Under the pieces are notes generated by a model that saw only the letters and a program-made list of their open reading frames with translations, searched no databases and was not told where the DNA came from. The position numbers and the translations under genes were made by a program. DNA of 64,000 bases from Massospora cicadina (Eukaryota > Entomophthoromycota > Entomophthoromycetes > Entomophthorales > Entomophthoraceae): contig JAKSZP010014528.1 of assembly GCA_022478985.1 (NCBI GenBank), positions 124,001-188,000 on the forward strand, read 5' to 3'. Below, piece after piece: positions 10,076 to 19,797 of the stretch (position 1 is its first letter; every line of letters starts with the position of its first letter).

Positions 10076-11454
10076 AATAAAAAAATAATATTAAATATTA
10101 GTAAATAAAATAAAGAAAGTTATAAGAAATAATATATAATAATAATAATAAAATAGTAAAAATATAGAAAAGTTAATAAATAAGTAAAATATAAACTTTT
10201 ATTTGGAGATATGTGCCTTGTCATCATTTAAAACTAGGTAACTCTTCTTTGGGAGGGGGAGGAGATTAAGATTGAACCAGAGAAACCTGTACCAGAATTG
10301 GAGAAATGCAAATTTAATACAAATCTCAACTATCCAAACCCTGCCAGAGATGTTCTAAACCCAAAAAGGCTCAGCACCAGGCACACTGGCCTTGTCAGCT
10401 TAAGAAAGGCCATCAAACCAGAGGAAAAGACCATTTAAATGGACTTTGGAACATGTGGGAAAGGTTTGATTTGGGAGTGAATGCTGCTGAAAGGAAAATA
10501 CAGCCAGCAAGGAGACTTTCAAGGTAGGGGTAAACTGGGGGAGGAAAAATTTTGCATGAAACATCTGTGAACATGCCTCATCTAATACCCTGTGCATGTT
10601 GGGCATGGTATTGGTGGGGTATGAGGAAGGAGGGAAGCAAATGCATGCGCCCAGAAGAGCCATCTGTGGGACATAATTTTTGGGAAGCCCTTTCACCAAG
10701 CTTTTGCAAAGGGCTCAGTATAACACCAGGTGCGTCAATCTTTGGAAACCTGAGTCTTAAGGCCCAACAGAACATGTAAATCTATATGCACCAAAGCGGG
10801 TTCACACCAAATCCTAGAAACTGAGTTAGCAAAAACAATGGCCGGATTGGCCTCAAAAATATTGAATGAGGCAATCTCAGGGCTGCTAGCAAGTGCAGAT
10901 GACAAATAGGCATTTACAAGATCTGACATCAAATCAATCTTGAAACCTAATAAAGCCACACTGCCTGCGCATAAAGAGGAAATGAGGTTTTTAGAAGGGA
11001 AAATGGTAAAAAGGGAAAACAAAAAGTCAGGAAGAAGGTCCCCATCCAAAGAAAATTAATGTCAGATAAGGGTTTCTTGCAATTGTTTGACTTCTGAAGC
11101 CTGAAAGGTTAATGAAAGAGTCATAGGAGGATCCCACTCAAACCATTGAGAGGTTCAATAAACAGTACTCAGAGCCAAGGGGGCTTGCTCAGGTCTTCAA
11201 TGATTGGTGAAATTACTGCAGGACACAAAGCCAAACTCTCAAGGATCATGGAAGCATAGCTGGTTGATACAGCTTGTGAAATTGTGGGCAACACGCCCGA
11301 GTTAACCATAGTGCACCACATAGACTTGCTTAGTCATAATAAGATTTGTCAGTCAGTAGCAGAAAGACTATCAAGGTATTGTTCATACTTGGATGAGAAA
11401 GAAAAGTTGGACATTGTGAATCAGAGAAAAGAGTACCACCATTTATATCCAGTC
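10076..11454 (+). other. Extra region of gypsy-1 between integrase and 3' LTR
   Basis: About 1.4 kb that a minimal gypsy element would not need. It begins with a low-complexity AT tract (10076-10200). A polypurine stretch GGGAGGGGGAGGAGATTAAG at 10251-10270 looks like a second plus-strand primer. A plus-strand frame from about 10800 to 11060 reads as an Ala/Lys-rich helical protein fragment (LAKTMAGLASKILNEAISGL, then FTRSDIKSILKPNK). The segment 11284-11481 is open for 65 codons. I do not recognise the product. It could be a third ORF or sequence captured by the element. Confidence 0.5.
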
Positions 11455-11467
11455 AAGGCAGGGAAAA
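11455..11467 (+). promoter_or_regulatory. Polypurine tract of gypsy-1
   Basis: AAGGCAGGGAAAA lies directly before the 3' LTR start TGTTGAG, the place and composition expected for the plus-strand primer left by RNase H. Confidence 0.75.
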
Positions 11468-12356
11468 TGTTGAGTTGTTGACTAAATCTAATTGTCAGAT
11501 ATTTGATAGGGACATAATAATGTTAACATGCTTAATTTATTATGAATCATATCAGATATCAGTGATATAGATCAGGAATGTTTTAAGCTTATTGAAGCTT
11601 AAGGTTTGTGGCCTAGTGATTCCACTTAATAATATTCAACTATGATGACATGGGCATGGGGCTTTGTTGTTTTACTCAGACTTAAAATAATTGCTGACTA
11701 AATGATCCAGGCATGTGGGCTATGTTGGTCTATGTCAAAATTAGTTTTTAATGTTGGTCAAGTTTTTGATTAAATTAATTACTAATTAGTGGTATGTATC
11801 ACTTTGGTATGTGCTAACAATTATTTTGAGATGGGTATTGGTTCAGCTATTTGCAGATGCATTAGAAATGCTGTCTTGAGAATATTTCCAAGTTTGAGAT
11901 TGACTCTGAGATGTTTGTGATGTCTTGAGTTGAATGGATTGTAGACCCTCAAACAATCTCATTACTTTCTCTGGCCAAGTGCCATTAAAATTGAGGCGGC
12001 ATGGGTAAGAAGTGGTAAACTTTGAACCCTATAAATTATCCCAAGTTGATACTAATAAAATAATCAACTATCCATAATCAACTATTACCACGAGATTACA
12101 GTTTACTGTATAAGCTTTTTTGTATTAATACTTTACATTGTATTAAGTTGAGGATTTACTTGGGATCAGGAAGATCAGTGCAGCATGCCATTGTCTAAGT
12201 AATGACAGAAGAATACAGCCTCAAGTGTGAATACCAAGGAGCTATATCTTAACTATAGTCACCATCTGGTCTATTGTCTTCATACAATAGACATTCAAAA
12301 CTCCACCTTACCACATAAGAAGAGCTAGCCATCTTTAATAGACCTAAAATTAAGCA
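11468..12356 (+). repeat. Gypsy-1 3' LTR
   Basis: 889 bp, TGTTGAG...AAGCA, matching the 5' LTR without its SINE. It preserves the empty SINE site (GACATGGGCATGGGGC near 11645-11665). It is followed directly by the target duplication AATAG. Confidence 0.93.
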
Positions 12357-12361
12357 AATAG
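12357..12361. repeat. Target site duplication of gypsy-1 (right)
   Basis: AATAG, the exact partner of 2895-2899. Confidence 0.9.
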
Positions 12362-12369
12362 TTTCAAAG

Positions 12370-12810
12370 CAATTAACAAAATGTATCCAAGCAAAAAGCT
12401 TTTGCCTTTTAACAAAATTGAAATTTTCTAAACTCATCTGAATTCTGTTACTTTGTATTTGGTACTTTCCTTTTCTGAATCAATTTCTGCCAGGTTTTCA
12501 GCCATTTTTGTACTATTTGCTCAGGCCTGACTGGAAAATCAAGAGCCCATTTGCTGTCAATAATCTTAAATAGGTCATTGGTGTCCCTTATGGGTTTTAG
12601 CTTTGATTCCAGTAGCCTCAGCTGCTTACCTTGGATGAGCAATATACCCCATATAAAATGTCAATAACTTTGTCACTTTATCAAGACACATATAAATTTT
12701 AGATAAACTTTTTTAATAATATAATCTTTTTCATCTAAGAGAAGAGCAATTTTTGCATATTGGTTGAGGCTCTTTTCAGCAAGCCTTGAGTCATAAACTT
12801 TGCACCCACT
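12370..12810 (-). pseudogene. Possible host-gene exon fragments next to gypsy-1 (unrecognised)
   Basis: Unlike its surroundings, this stretch has a protein-like minus-strand frame. 12642-12448 is open and mixed in composition (LLESKLKPIRDTNDLFKIID then a Trp/Lys-rich helix). About 12800-12730 reads KVYDSRLAEKSLNQYAKIAL. About 12435-12365 reads LENFNFVKRQKLFAWIHFVN up to the gypsy-1 junction. The pieces could be exons separated by short introns (a GTAACAG...TTCAG interval lies between the last two). I recognise no family. Alternatively it is an old transposon relic. Confidence is low. Confidence 0.3.
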
Positions 12811-12954
12811 AAAATATTCTTTGTTTCACTTAGCTTTGTCTTTTTTGTTATTCAAAATCTTTATATCTATAAAGTGATCAACTTAAAGTGCTTTAAGCCT
12901 TGATTAAATATTAGTTATCTAAGGCCTGATAAAAGATATGTGTACAATTATTTT

Positions 12955-13252
12955 TACATTTGAGGTGGGTTATATTGAGGATAACACCACACCAACTTTC
13001 TGAAAAAAATGGGAAAGTGAAATTAATAGGAAAGGAGGATAAATCCAGATAAACCTCCATGCACAGCATTCTGATAAGCCTGGAACTCCATGGACCACCT
13101 TAGTGTTTGCTATCTTTAAACAGGGCATTGATGTGCAATGCCAACACAGTCATAAAAAATAAGTCCCCAACCCTAAAGTTTATCTACCAGGATCATACTC
13201 AGGAGGAAGTGGTCATTGAGTCCATACTCTACCGCTGGGACACTATCCTCAT
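12955..13252 (-). mobile_element. SINE-A copy 2, diverged
   Basis: A minus-strand copy. The tail end (ATTTGAGGTGGGTTATATTGAGGATAACACCAC) is at the left. The body with CCAGGAACTCCATGGACC... is in the middle. The tRNA-like head (TACTCTACCGCTGGGACACTATCCTC) is at the right. It is more diverged than the other copies, and I see no target duplication. Confidence 0.85.
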
Positions 13253-13267
13253 ATACTTTATTTAAAA

Positions 13268-13394
13268 GTATTCAAGGTAGGTTGACCTTGGGATAAATAT
13301 ACCACACTGAGAATTTTTCTAGCCAGTACAGGTTTTGAACTCAAAGCCTGCACTAGGGTGGAAGCAGTTTTACTGCCTGACTAACCACCCTCTC
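13268..13394 (-). mobile_element. SINE-B copy 1 (second tRNA-derived family)
   Basis: A 127-bp insertion flanked by ATACTTTATTTAAAA at 13253-13267 and 13395-13409. Read on the minus strand it has a tRNA-like head with GGTGGTTAGTCAGG (A box) and GAGTTCAAAACC (B box). A short link follows, then the tail ATTTATCCCAAGGTCAACC. The head differs from SINE-A, while the last 40 bases resemble it. Confidence 0.85.
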
Positions 13395-13842
13395 ATACTT
13401 TATTTAAAAATGTTATATCTGTTATATAAGTAGCTGTTTTTCCATAGAAAGTATTAAATATAAGTTTGACCTTGTATTCTATTTGATATGATATCCATTG
13501 TTCTAATATCTCTAAAGTTTGAGATGCAGAATTGTCACATTAAGTTTTTTGACCTTAAGGAACATGCAAAGGGATGTTAAGTGGGATTTGGGTTTCAAAT
13601 CTTATAGTTTATCACCCAAATCTAATTTGTATTTTAATTTACTAGGCCAATAATCTTAAAGTTTTTCAAACTTTTACCAAACAATGTTGAATTGAGGTAG
13701 TGGGATATTTTGTGCTTTTTAAGCGTGTAACATCTGTAACTGTATGCAGGGCTTTATAATAGTTTTGATACAATTAAATGCCTTTTTAATTTGTTATACA
13801 AAAGGTAAAATATCCACTTGCAAAACTGGTTAGCTTCATAAA

Positions 13843-13976
13843 AGTAAATGAGGCAGGTCAACCTTGAGACTAATATACCACGCCGAGTTTTTTTAGCCTG
13901 TGCTGGTTTTGAACATGAGTCAATCAAAACCTGAACTAGAGTAGAGCAGGAACCACCCCACTATGCTACCACTCCT
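13843..13976 (-). mobile_element. SINE-B copy 2, first of two retroposons in one target site
   Basis: A 134-bp SINE-B, minus strand, flanked by CTGGTTAGCTTCATAAA at 13826-13842 and 13977-13993. The right-hand duplication is shared with the SINE-A copy that follows, giving three copies of the target in a row. Confidence 0.9.
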
Positions 13977-13993
13977 CTGGTTAGCTTCATAAA

Positions 13994-14290
13994 TTTTATT
14001 TGAATTTAAATTTTCTTTGAGGTGGGCTGACCTGGGGACAATACCACACCAATGAAGGAGATTTGAAGAAATGGGAAAAAAGGATAAAACCTGGAAAACC
14101 TCCATGCGCGGCGTATGATAGGCCAGGAACTCCATGGACCGCCTTTGCTATTCGCTATCTCGGTTTGGGGCATTGGTGCGCAACGCCAACACAGTCATAA
14201 TTGTCTCCTACCCAAAGTTCATCACCGGGATTGAACTCAGGGAGGCAGTGGTAGAGGGTCCATATTCTACCTCTGGGATATCCTCCCTTT
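13994..14290 (-). mobile_element. SINE-A copy 3, second retroposon in the same target site
   Basis: A full-length minus-strand SINE-A. The tail is at the left (TTTGAGGTGGGCTGACCTGG). The head is at the right (ATTCTACCTCTGGGATATCCTCCC). The flanks are CTGGTTAGCTTCATAAA (13977-13993) and CTGGTTAGCTTTATAA (14291-14306). It lies on the 5' side of SINE-B copy 2. Confidence 0.92.
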
Positions 14291-14306
14291 CTGGTTAGCT
14301 TTATAA

Positions 14307-15161
14307 GTTATTTATAAAACAAACTTTATACATATGTATTAGTAGCATAGTATTTAATATACAATATTTTAAATTTATTTGAGTTTGACAATCACAAATA
14401 TATCATAAACACTAGATTATAAATTCAATAAACAGAAAGTACTATAAAGCTACCTGACTATTAAATAGTATTATTTGCCTATAGTTACATAAATTAAGCC
14501 ATCCTTTAATAAATTCATTTATTATGCTTTTAAAAAGGCACTGTACAAACTATTCATTCCGTTAAAATTAAAGTTCTGCACATTTGTGTAAGGAATAAAT
14601 ATCCAAAAGCATATTATCACCCCCATTGATTAAACATATGTGACTTTTATAAAGTAAAAGTATTTATAATAAGTTAGAAACTTTTTGATGATACAGTGCT
14701 TAGATGCACTATTCTAATTTTGTTTTTATGTTTACAATTTCAAATGAGGACAAGTTGTATCCTTGATTCAAGTCATAATTGCTGCTTAATTAGCTTATTC
14801 AAATTTTTAAATGTCTATAAAAATAGCATTTTCACTCCCACAGCAGTAAGGCAAGTTTCTTACGTCTTGCGGTGGGCTATCTGGTTTACTTTTCAAAACT
14901 AAACATAGACAATCTTGAGTTAAAATTACAAACTTTAAGTATAACATACGCAAAATAAACAAAAAATCAAACTATGCTCTAAACTCACTTTAGTTTTTTG
15001 CATAAAACATTAATTGTTAATAAAAGGTTAATGACTTAAGACCAATGCAGATACTATAGCTTAACTTTCTAACCATATTTATTTATTTTATCTGTTTTAA
15101 TCGCTGATTAATCACTAAATAATATTCACAAAAAAGCTTGAAATAACAAAAGAAATCCAAA
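14307..15161. other. AT-rich non-coding stretch
   Basis: No supported gene or element. Short open frames (for example 14696-14902) have no motif, and their composition follows the AT bias. Confidence 0.55.
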
Positions 15162-15215
15162 AAGAAAATCACAACTTTTTTTAGTACCAGATGGTCCCAA
15201 GAAAATCACAACTTT
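15162..15215 (-). mobile_element. Micro-retroposed tail: 20-bp insert with 17-bp TSD
   Basis: AAGAAAATCACAACTTT occurs at 15162-15178 and again at 15199-15215. The 20 bases between them are TTTTAGTACCAGATGGTCCC, on the minus strand GGGACCATCTGGTACTAAAA, which is the end of the OY-type tail. The insert is about as long as its duplication, so reverse transcription stopped almost at once. Confidence 0.85.
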
Positions 15216-15720
15216 AATGCAGAAAAAAAGTAAATCTTATAATCTATATTTCATTGAACATATATTTATCGAAGTGTACCATAGATGGGTAAAATGTAAA
15301 TCGAAGCTAAATTAAAAATTATTTGAAACAAATAATGACATTTTGTAACATTTGATCAAGTTATAGCTAAGAGCATACGTGAGAAATTAAATTTAAATAA
15401 AATACTTTCTTTAAAGAAGACAGCACTAGTAAGAAAATAGCAATGATTTAATAGTCATTGGACAACAGCTACAAGCATCAAGAAGTAAAAAACAGATGGC
15501 AAAATGCTCACTTATATACAGGTAATAAAGAAAATAATTCAATCAAAAGAAAACCAGTTTATGCATTAAATAAGATAAAAAACAAAAGATTGAAGTGCAT
15601 AGTTATTAAAGCAACAGAAGTTCAAAATAACAAGCAAAAACTAGTGCTGTAAAATTAACACATCAAAACCATAAGGTATAAACTTTATACAAAATAAAAC
15701 AATTTATACCAAAACTAGCG
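15216..15720. other. AT-rich non-coding stretch
   Basis: Nothing recognisable. An open frame at 15458-15652 is Lys/Asn rich, as expected by chance in such DNA. Confidence 0.5.
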
Positions 15721-15769
15721 TAAATATTATTCTTATTTTTTTAGTACTAGATAAATATTATTCTTATTT
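15721..15769 (-). mobile_element. Micro-retroposed tail: 13-bp insert with 18-bp TSD
   Basis: TAAATATTATTCTTATTT is present at 15721-15738 and 15752-15769. The insert between them is TTTTAGTACTAGA, minus strand TCTAGTACTAAAA, the last bases of the OY-type tail. The insertion is shorter than its own target duplication. Confidence 0.85.
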
Positions 15770-15910
15770 AATGAGTTGAACCAGAAAATATAAAACGTTA
15801 CCAAGATGAAAGCTACAATAAAAACATAATGTAAGCTAACGGGGTTTTGTAGCTCCAATAAATATAAAAATAAAATAAAAATAAAAATAAAAATAAGAAA
15901 TCAAAGTGCA

Positions 15911-16159
15911 TCTCTACCACTGCCTCCCCGAGTTCGATCCAGGTAGATGAACTTTGGGTTGGGGACAATTTTGACTGGGTTAGTGTTGCGCACCAATGCC
16001 CCAAACCGAGATAGCGAATAGCAAAGGCGGTCCATGGAGTTCCTGGCCTATCATACGCCGCGCATGGAGGCTTTCCGGGTTTTATCCTCCTTTCCCATTC
16101 TTCGATTCCCTTAATCGGTGCGGTATCGTCCCCAGGTCGGCCCACCTCGAATAAAATTT
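15911..16159 (+). mobile_element. SINE-A copy 4, 5'-truncated
   Basis: Flanked by AAGAAATCAAAGTGCA at 15895-15910 and 16160-16175. It starts inside the tRNA-like head just upstream of the B box (GAGTTCGATCC), so the A box is lost. The tail reads CCCCAGGTCGGCCCACCTC, then AATAAAATTT. This copy keeps more CpG sites than most, so it may be young. Confidence 0.93.
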
Positions 16160-16175
16160 AAGAAATCAAAGTGCA

Positions 16176-17848
16176 AATATACTTGATCAGATTTTTGGTC
16201 TATAGCTTACTTAATGTGGCAATTCATGTTTATATAAGTTGGCCTGCTTATTGTTTTAATTTCGAATTGTTTATGAACTATCTTTGGGTTGTGGTAGTTA
16301 CAGAGACGAGGATGAATAGTATTTTTGATACCAAAGCTATAGGAGACTATTTAAATAGCGTTATATTGCTCCTTATACGAAATTCGTTCAGCGGATTCTA
16401 AGTTTATTAAACCCAATTGATAGATTCTGTAAAAATCTCGACAAAAATTTAGTAAAAGCGACGATGAAATGCTAGATGTATGGAAAATCTATTAGGAGCA
16501 ATAAATTAGGTTGCGGAGCCTTGTATTTATGTTAGTCTAAAAAATAGAATGCAATTGATTATCAGTACTGATGAAATCGATTAAATTATTATTTTCGATC
16601 GGATCGCGTGGTTTTCCGGTACATTCTTATAAAGCGAATAATCCAAATTAAATTTTAGAAGATTAATCCCACATTTTATTTTTTAAATGATGCCATTAGT
16701 TCCAAGTCCATACATGACAGAAATCAGAACACTTGTAAGCCTACATGTTTGGGTCTAACTTAGGGAGGGTCTTTGACATCTCCTCAATAATCCCAAAGGA
16801 AGGTCTGAGAAAAGCCATTAAGTCCCTAGGGGGTTTAAACCATTAACTGGTCTCAACTGAACAGTGACGATGCCTTTCTTTGGAGAGGTTGAAACGCTGT
16901 TGAGGGGCTAGAGTGTGCTTTATAGCGCCTTTGATTGAGTTCGATTTGTAGGGCACCATGGTGTTACAGCCTTGGTGTAACTCAATTCAGACTACTCTAC
17001 TTGTGTTCTTTATTACAAATATAAGTATATTTTTCGCTGAATATGTCATTTAAATGGTGATTAAGTTCAAACTCCATACTAAAAGATGACTTCATAGTGT
17101 ACCGAGCTTTAAGAATTGTAGATGACCATTAGTAACTTTAGCACTTAATTGAAACAATCAAATCAATTGAATGAATAAACCAAATTTATCATTGTAGGCG
17201 ATCATTTTTAAACCATTTTTCTCTACTCGCTGTGATGTCTATCTGTGATGTAATCTTGCGATTGATTTTTAACTATCTTCCAGACTAGCTAGAGCTTTGA
17301 AATTTGGCACACTTATATATCTCCCATGACAATATTATAATCTATTAGAAAAGTTTGAATTTTATAAAAAATATTTTTATAACATTTTAAAATAGTTTAT
17401 ACTATCTTGTACTTGCTTTTCTTTAACTCATAATCTTGTTTGTGTTGGAATCTTGCATCCTTCATTTAACACACTTCCTGATATAACCTATTGATGAAAT
17501 TTTTCAAAGTTACTAAGGTTGGATAATAATACAATATTCATTGTAATTTTACAAATATAACTCCATAGGGGGTATACTAAGGGTGGAAATTAATGGTGTG
17601 GGGGTGAAAATTAAAAAAAAATCTGCAAAGCATCTATGTAAAGGTTTTAGGAGTGCAGATGACAAATCTGATAGCTGTTTTGCAAACATCCCATAAAAGG
17701 GGTGGGAAGTGGAGTGCAGAGGTATAAAATTAAAATTAATTTTTTTAAAAAAATAAAAAATGGCAAAAATTGGTATGGGAGTTTACTAATTAAATGCATA
17801 CAAAGTATGATAATGATATAATAATAATAAATGATAAAAATATAATAA
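16176..17848. other. Non-coding stretch with no supported gene
   Basis: A slightly less AT-rich island at 16720-16990 has several short frames but no motif I can name. The right part (17800-17860) is an ATA-rich simple repeat that served as the LINE-b target. Confidence 0.5.
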
Positions 17849-17879
17849 CAATAATAATGTGATAATTTTATTTGAGGTG

Positions 17880-19797
17880 AAGTTTTCTTTCCACTCAAAC
17901 TCACTTTTGAGCAAATTTATAAAAAACAAGAGTTTAATTTACAACTGCCATCTGCCCACATCCATTTTCCAGTTAATGTCCTCAGATCCACTGCCTGCTG
18001 CTCCAGCGTGGGGCAGCAGTGCTCCACCTCCCAACATTTTCCACCCTGCAGGAAAATGAATTCAGATGGTCTCAAACAGTCTGCCAAACTCTACTGGCCA
18101 TTTTATCCCCCCACAGGACTTAACGCTCCATCTGGCATGCATCCACCCCTCTCACCCCCATCCTCTCACCCTACCCGGATCCAACATCCAATTTTTCCTC
18201 CATATCAAATATGGGCATTTATTCCCATATACCAACAAGGCAATAATTGAAGTGGTCACCACTGCATTTGCGCCAGCTGGTTTCATCAATTTCTACCCTT
18301 TTAAGGGCTATTTTGATATTAACTTCCAAACAGAGGAGGATGCTGCAGCAGCAGCCTCCACCCCCCTAATATACAAAAACACCCCCATTCCTACCACCCA
18401 AACTCACCTTCCAACAGACACCACAATGGTGGTGTCATTTGCAAATCTTCCCTCCCACCTCCCACCCCAAATTTTATATGAACAGTTGGTGGCAGGGCTT
18501 ATGGCTTATGGGATACAACCCAACCTTGTCTTTGCTGTTCCTTCTGGTGCAGAGCACCTTGCTGCACCTCGCGCCACTGCCACCATAATCCCCCACCACC
18601 CTGCCATCACCCAAAAATTCCCCCCATGCTCATATTGCAGCAGCGCCTGAGCACTTTTTTGGGCTCAGGTGGATAATGGTCACCAAATTTGTCCCCTCTG
18701 TTTGGGACTCAACCATTCCAAAAATCCTGCCCCTAAGCCACTTCCTCTGATGTGGGTCTGGAGCCACATTCAGTGGGTCCCAAATGGGGCGTTTTGCTGC
18801 CCTCTCCCACCCAACATTCTAATTTGATGGGCCAGAGTGAAAAATCAGCCCCCACCAAATTGACTACCCACATTCACCCACCCAAATCTGCCCCCACCAA
18901 TCAGAGTCAGGCTTGGACCACCATTCACTCCCAAGTTGCCCAGTCAACTCTTACCCACCCCAATTCTTCATCCGCTATTTTTGTGAACCAAAATCCATGG
19001 GACCTGCTGGCTGAAATTGATGAATCAGGTAAAGTTATCATGATTGAACAATTTGGTCAACCTCTCAGCCAGTTTGATTATGGTCAGGCCAAATTTTTCC
19101 TGCCTGATTTTGATGATAACCCACCTCCCAAACATTTTACTCTGCTACCCAATGCTGCCCCCTACCAAAGCGACTACCAGCTCACCTTAGCTGTGGTGGC
19201 CTCTCCCCATTGCCAAACCTACGCAAAGCAGTGGCCAAATCACTGGCTAAACTCCATGAAGGGCTGCCCACACTCTACTTCCCCCTCAATTTCCCCAAAT
19301 CTCCCTGCAGCAACATCTCAAAGTTGTTTGACGATGCTGAAGCTGCTATCATGCATGTTGCTAAACTAGCAGAATTTAACCCATCTGCTAAATTTACCCA
19401 CAAGAGTATCACCAATTTTGCCAAACTCCCCAAAGCCCGCATTCAAGCTGAATTTCATATTGCAGAATTTGTTGAAGCAATATACTGCGCTCAGCTTGAT
19501 GAAGAGGTTAAAAACTCATACTACAATGTCCTTCACCCCCACTATGTGGATGCCCCAACACCCTGGCTCTCCGCTTGGGTCCATTTTTCAACCAAAATGA
19601 CATGGCCACAGCAGATCTGTCTGATGACAAACCGCCTGACCCCCCTCACCCTCAGCCATGGTGGGTTAGTGGTTTCCACTACCCACCTGGTTTGCAGTTT
19701 AATTTCATCTTTCCGTCTGTTTTTGATTGGGTTTTAATTTTTATGATTTTGGTAATGTCCATCCCCTAGTTGGCGTACCTCAAATAAATATAAAAAA
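17880..19797 (+). mobile_element. OX: ORF1-only retroposon with LINE-type tail and no RT
   Basis: A 1.9-kb element bounded by a 13-bp target duplication. It begins AGTTTTCTTTCC, like the 5' ends of LINE-a and LINE-b. It encodes a single gag-like ORF1 (17976-19737) and ends directly in a LINE/SINE-type tail (GTCCATCCCCTAGTTGGCGT then ACCTCAAATAAA). There is no room for endonuclease or reverse transcriptase. Such half-LINEs are known in mammals (HAL1). It could be an internally deleted LINE or a family in its own right; the related element OY argues for the second. Confidence 0.8.
17976..19737 (+). pseudogene. OX ORF1-like protein, frameshifted
   Basis: Starts at the ATG at 17976 (MSSDPLPAAPAWGSSAPPP). 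It continues in three frames over about 580 codons: a Pro-rich N-terminus; a conserved block KYGHLFPYTN...FYPFKGYFD; a block VVSFANLPSHLPPQ...AGLMAYG that parallels LTFDFLPTM...DGLAIYGEI in LINE-a ORF1; a decayed knuckle ICPLCLGLNH near 18688 (last Cys missing); and a helical C-terminal domain ending VDAPTPWLSAWVHF (19550-19590). This last domain also occurs in OY. Shifts lie near 18060, 18650-18750 and 19210. Expected role: RNA binding. Confidence 0.75.

Larger units (their letters stand above)
2900..12356 (+). mobile_element. Gypsy-1: Ty3/gypsy LTR retrotransposon, full length but inactivated
   Basis: Two direct repeats bound the element: 2900-4091 and 11468-12356. Both begin TGTTGAG and end in CA. 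A 5-bp target duplication AATAG sits at 2895-2899 and 12357-12361, proving a single insertion. The coding order gag, aspartic protease, dUTPase-like domain, reverse transcriptase, RNase H, integrase is that of the Ty3/gypsy (Metaviridae-type) group. The frame is broken by at least ten stops and frameshifts, so the copy cannot move by itself. Between integrase and the 3' LTR lies an unusual 1.4 kb region. The 303-bp difference in LTR length is fully explained by a SINE in the 5' LTR plus its 10-bp duplication. Confidence 0.95.
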
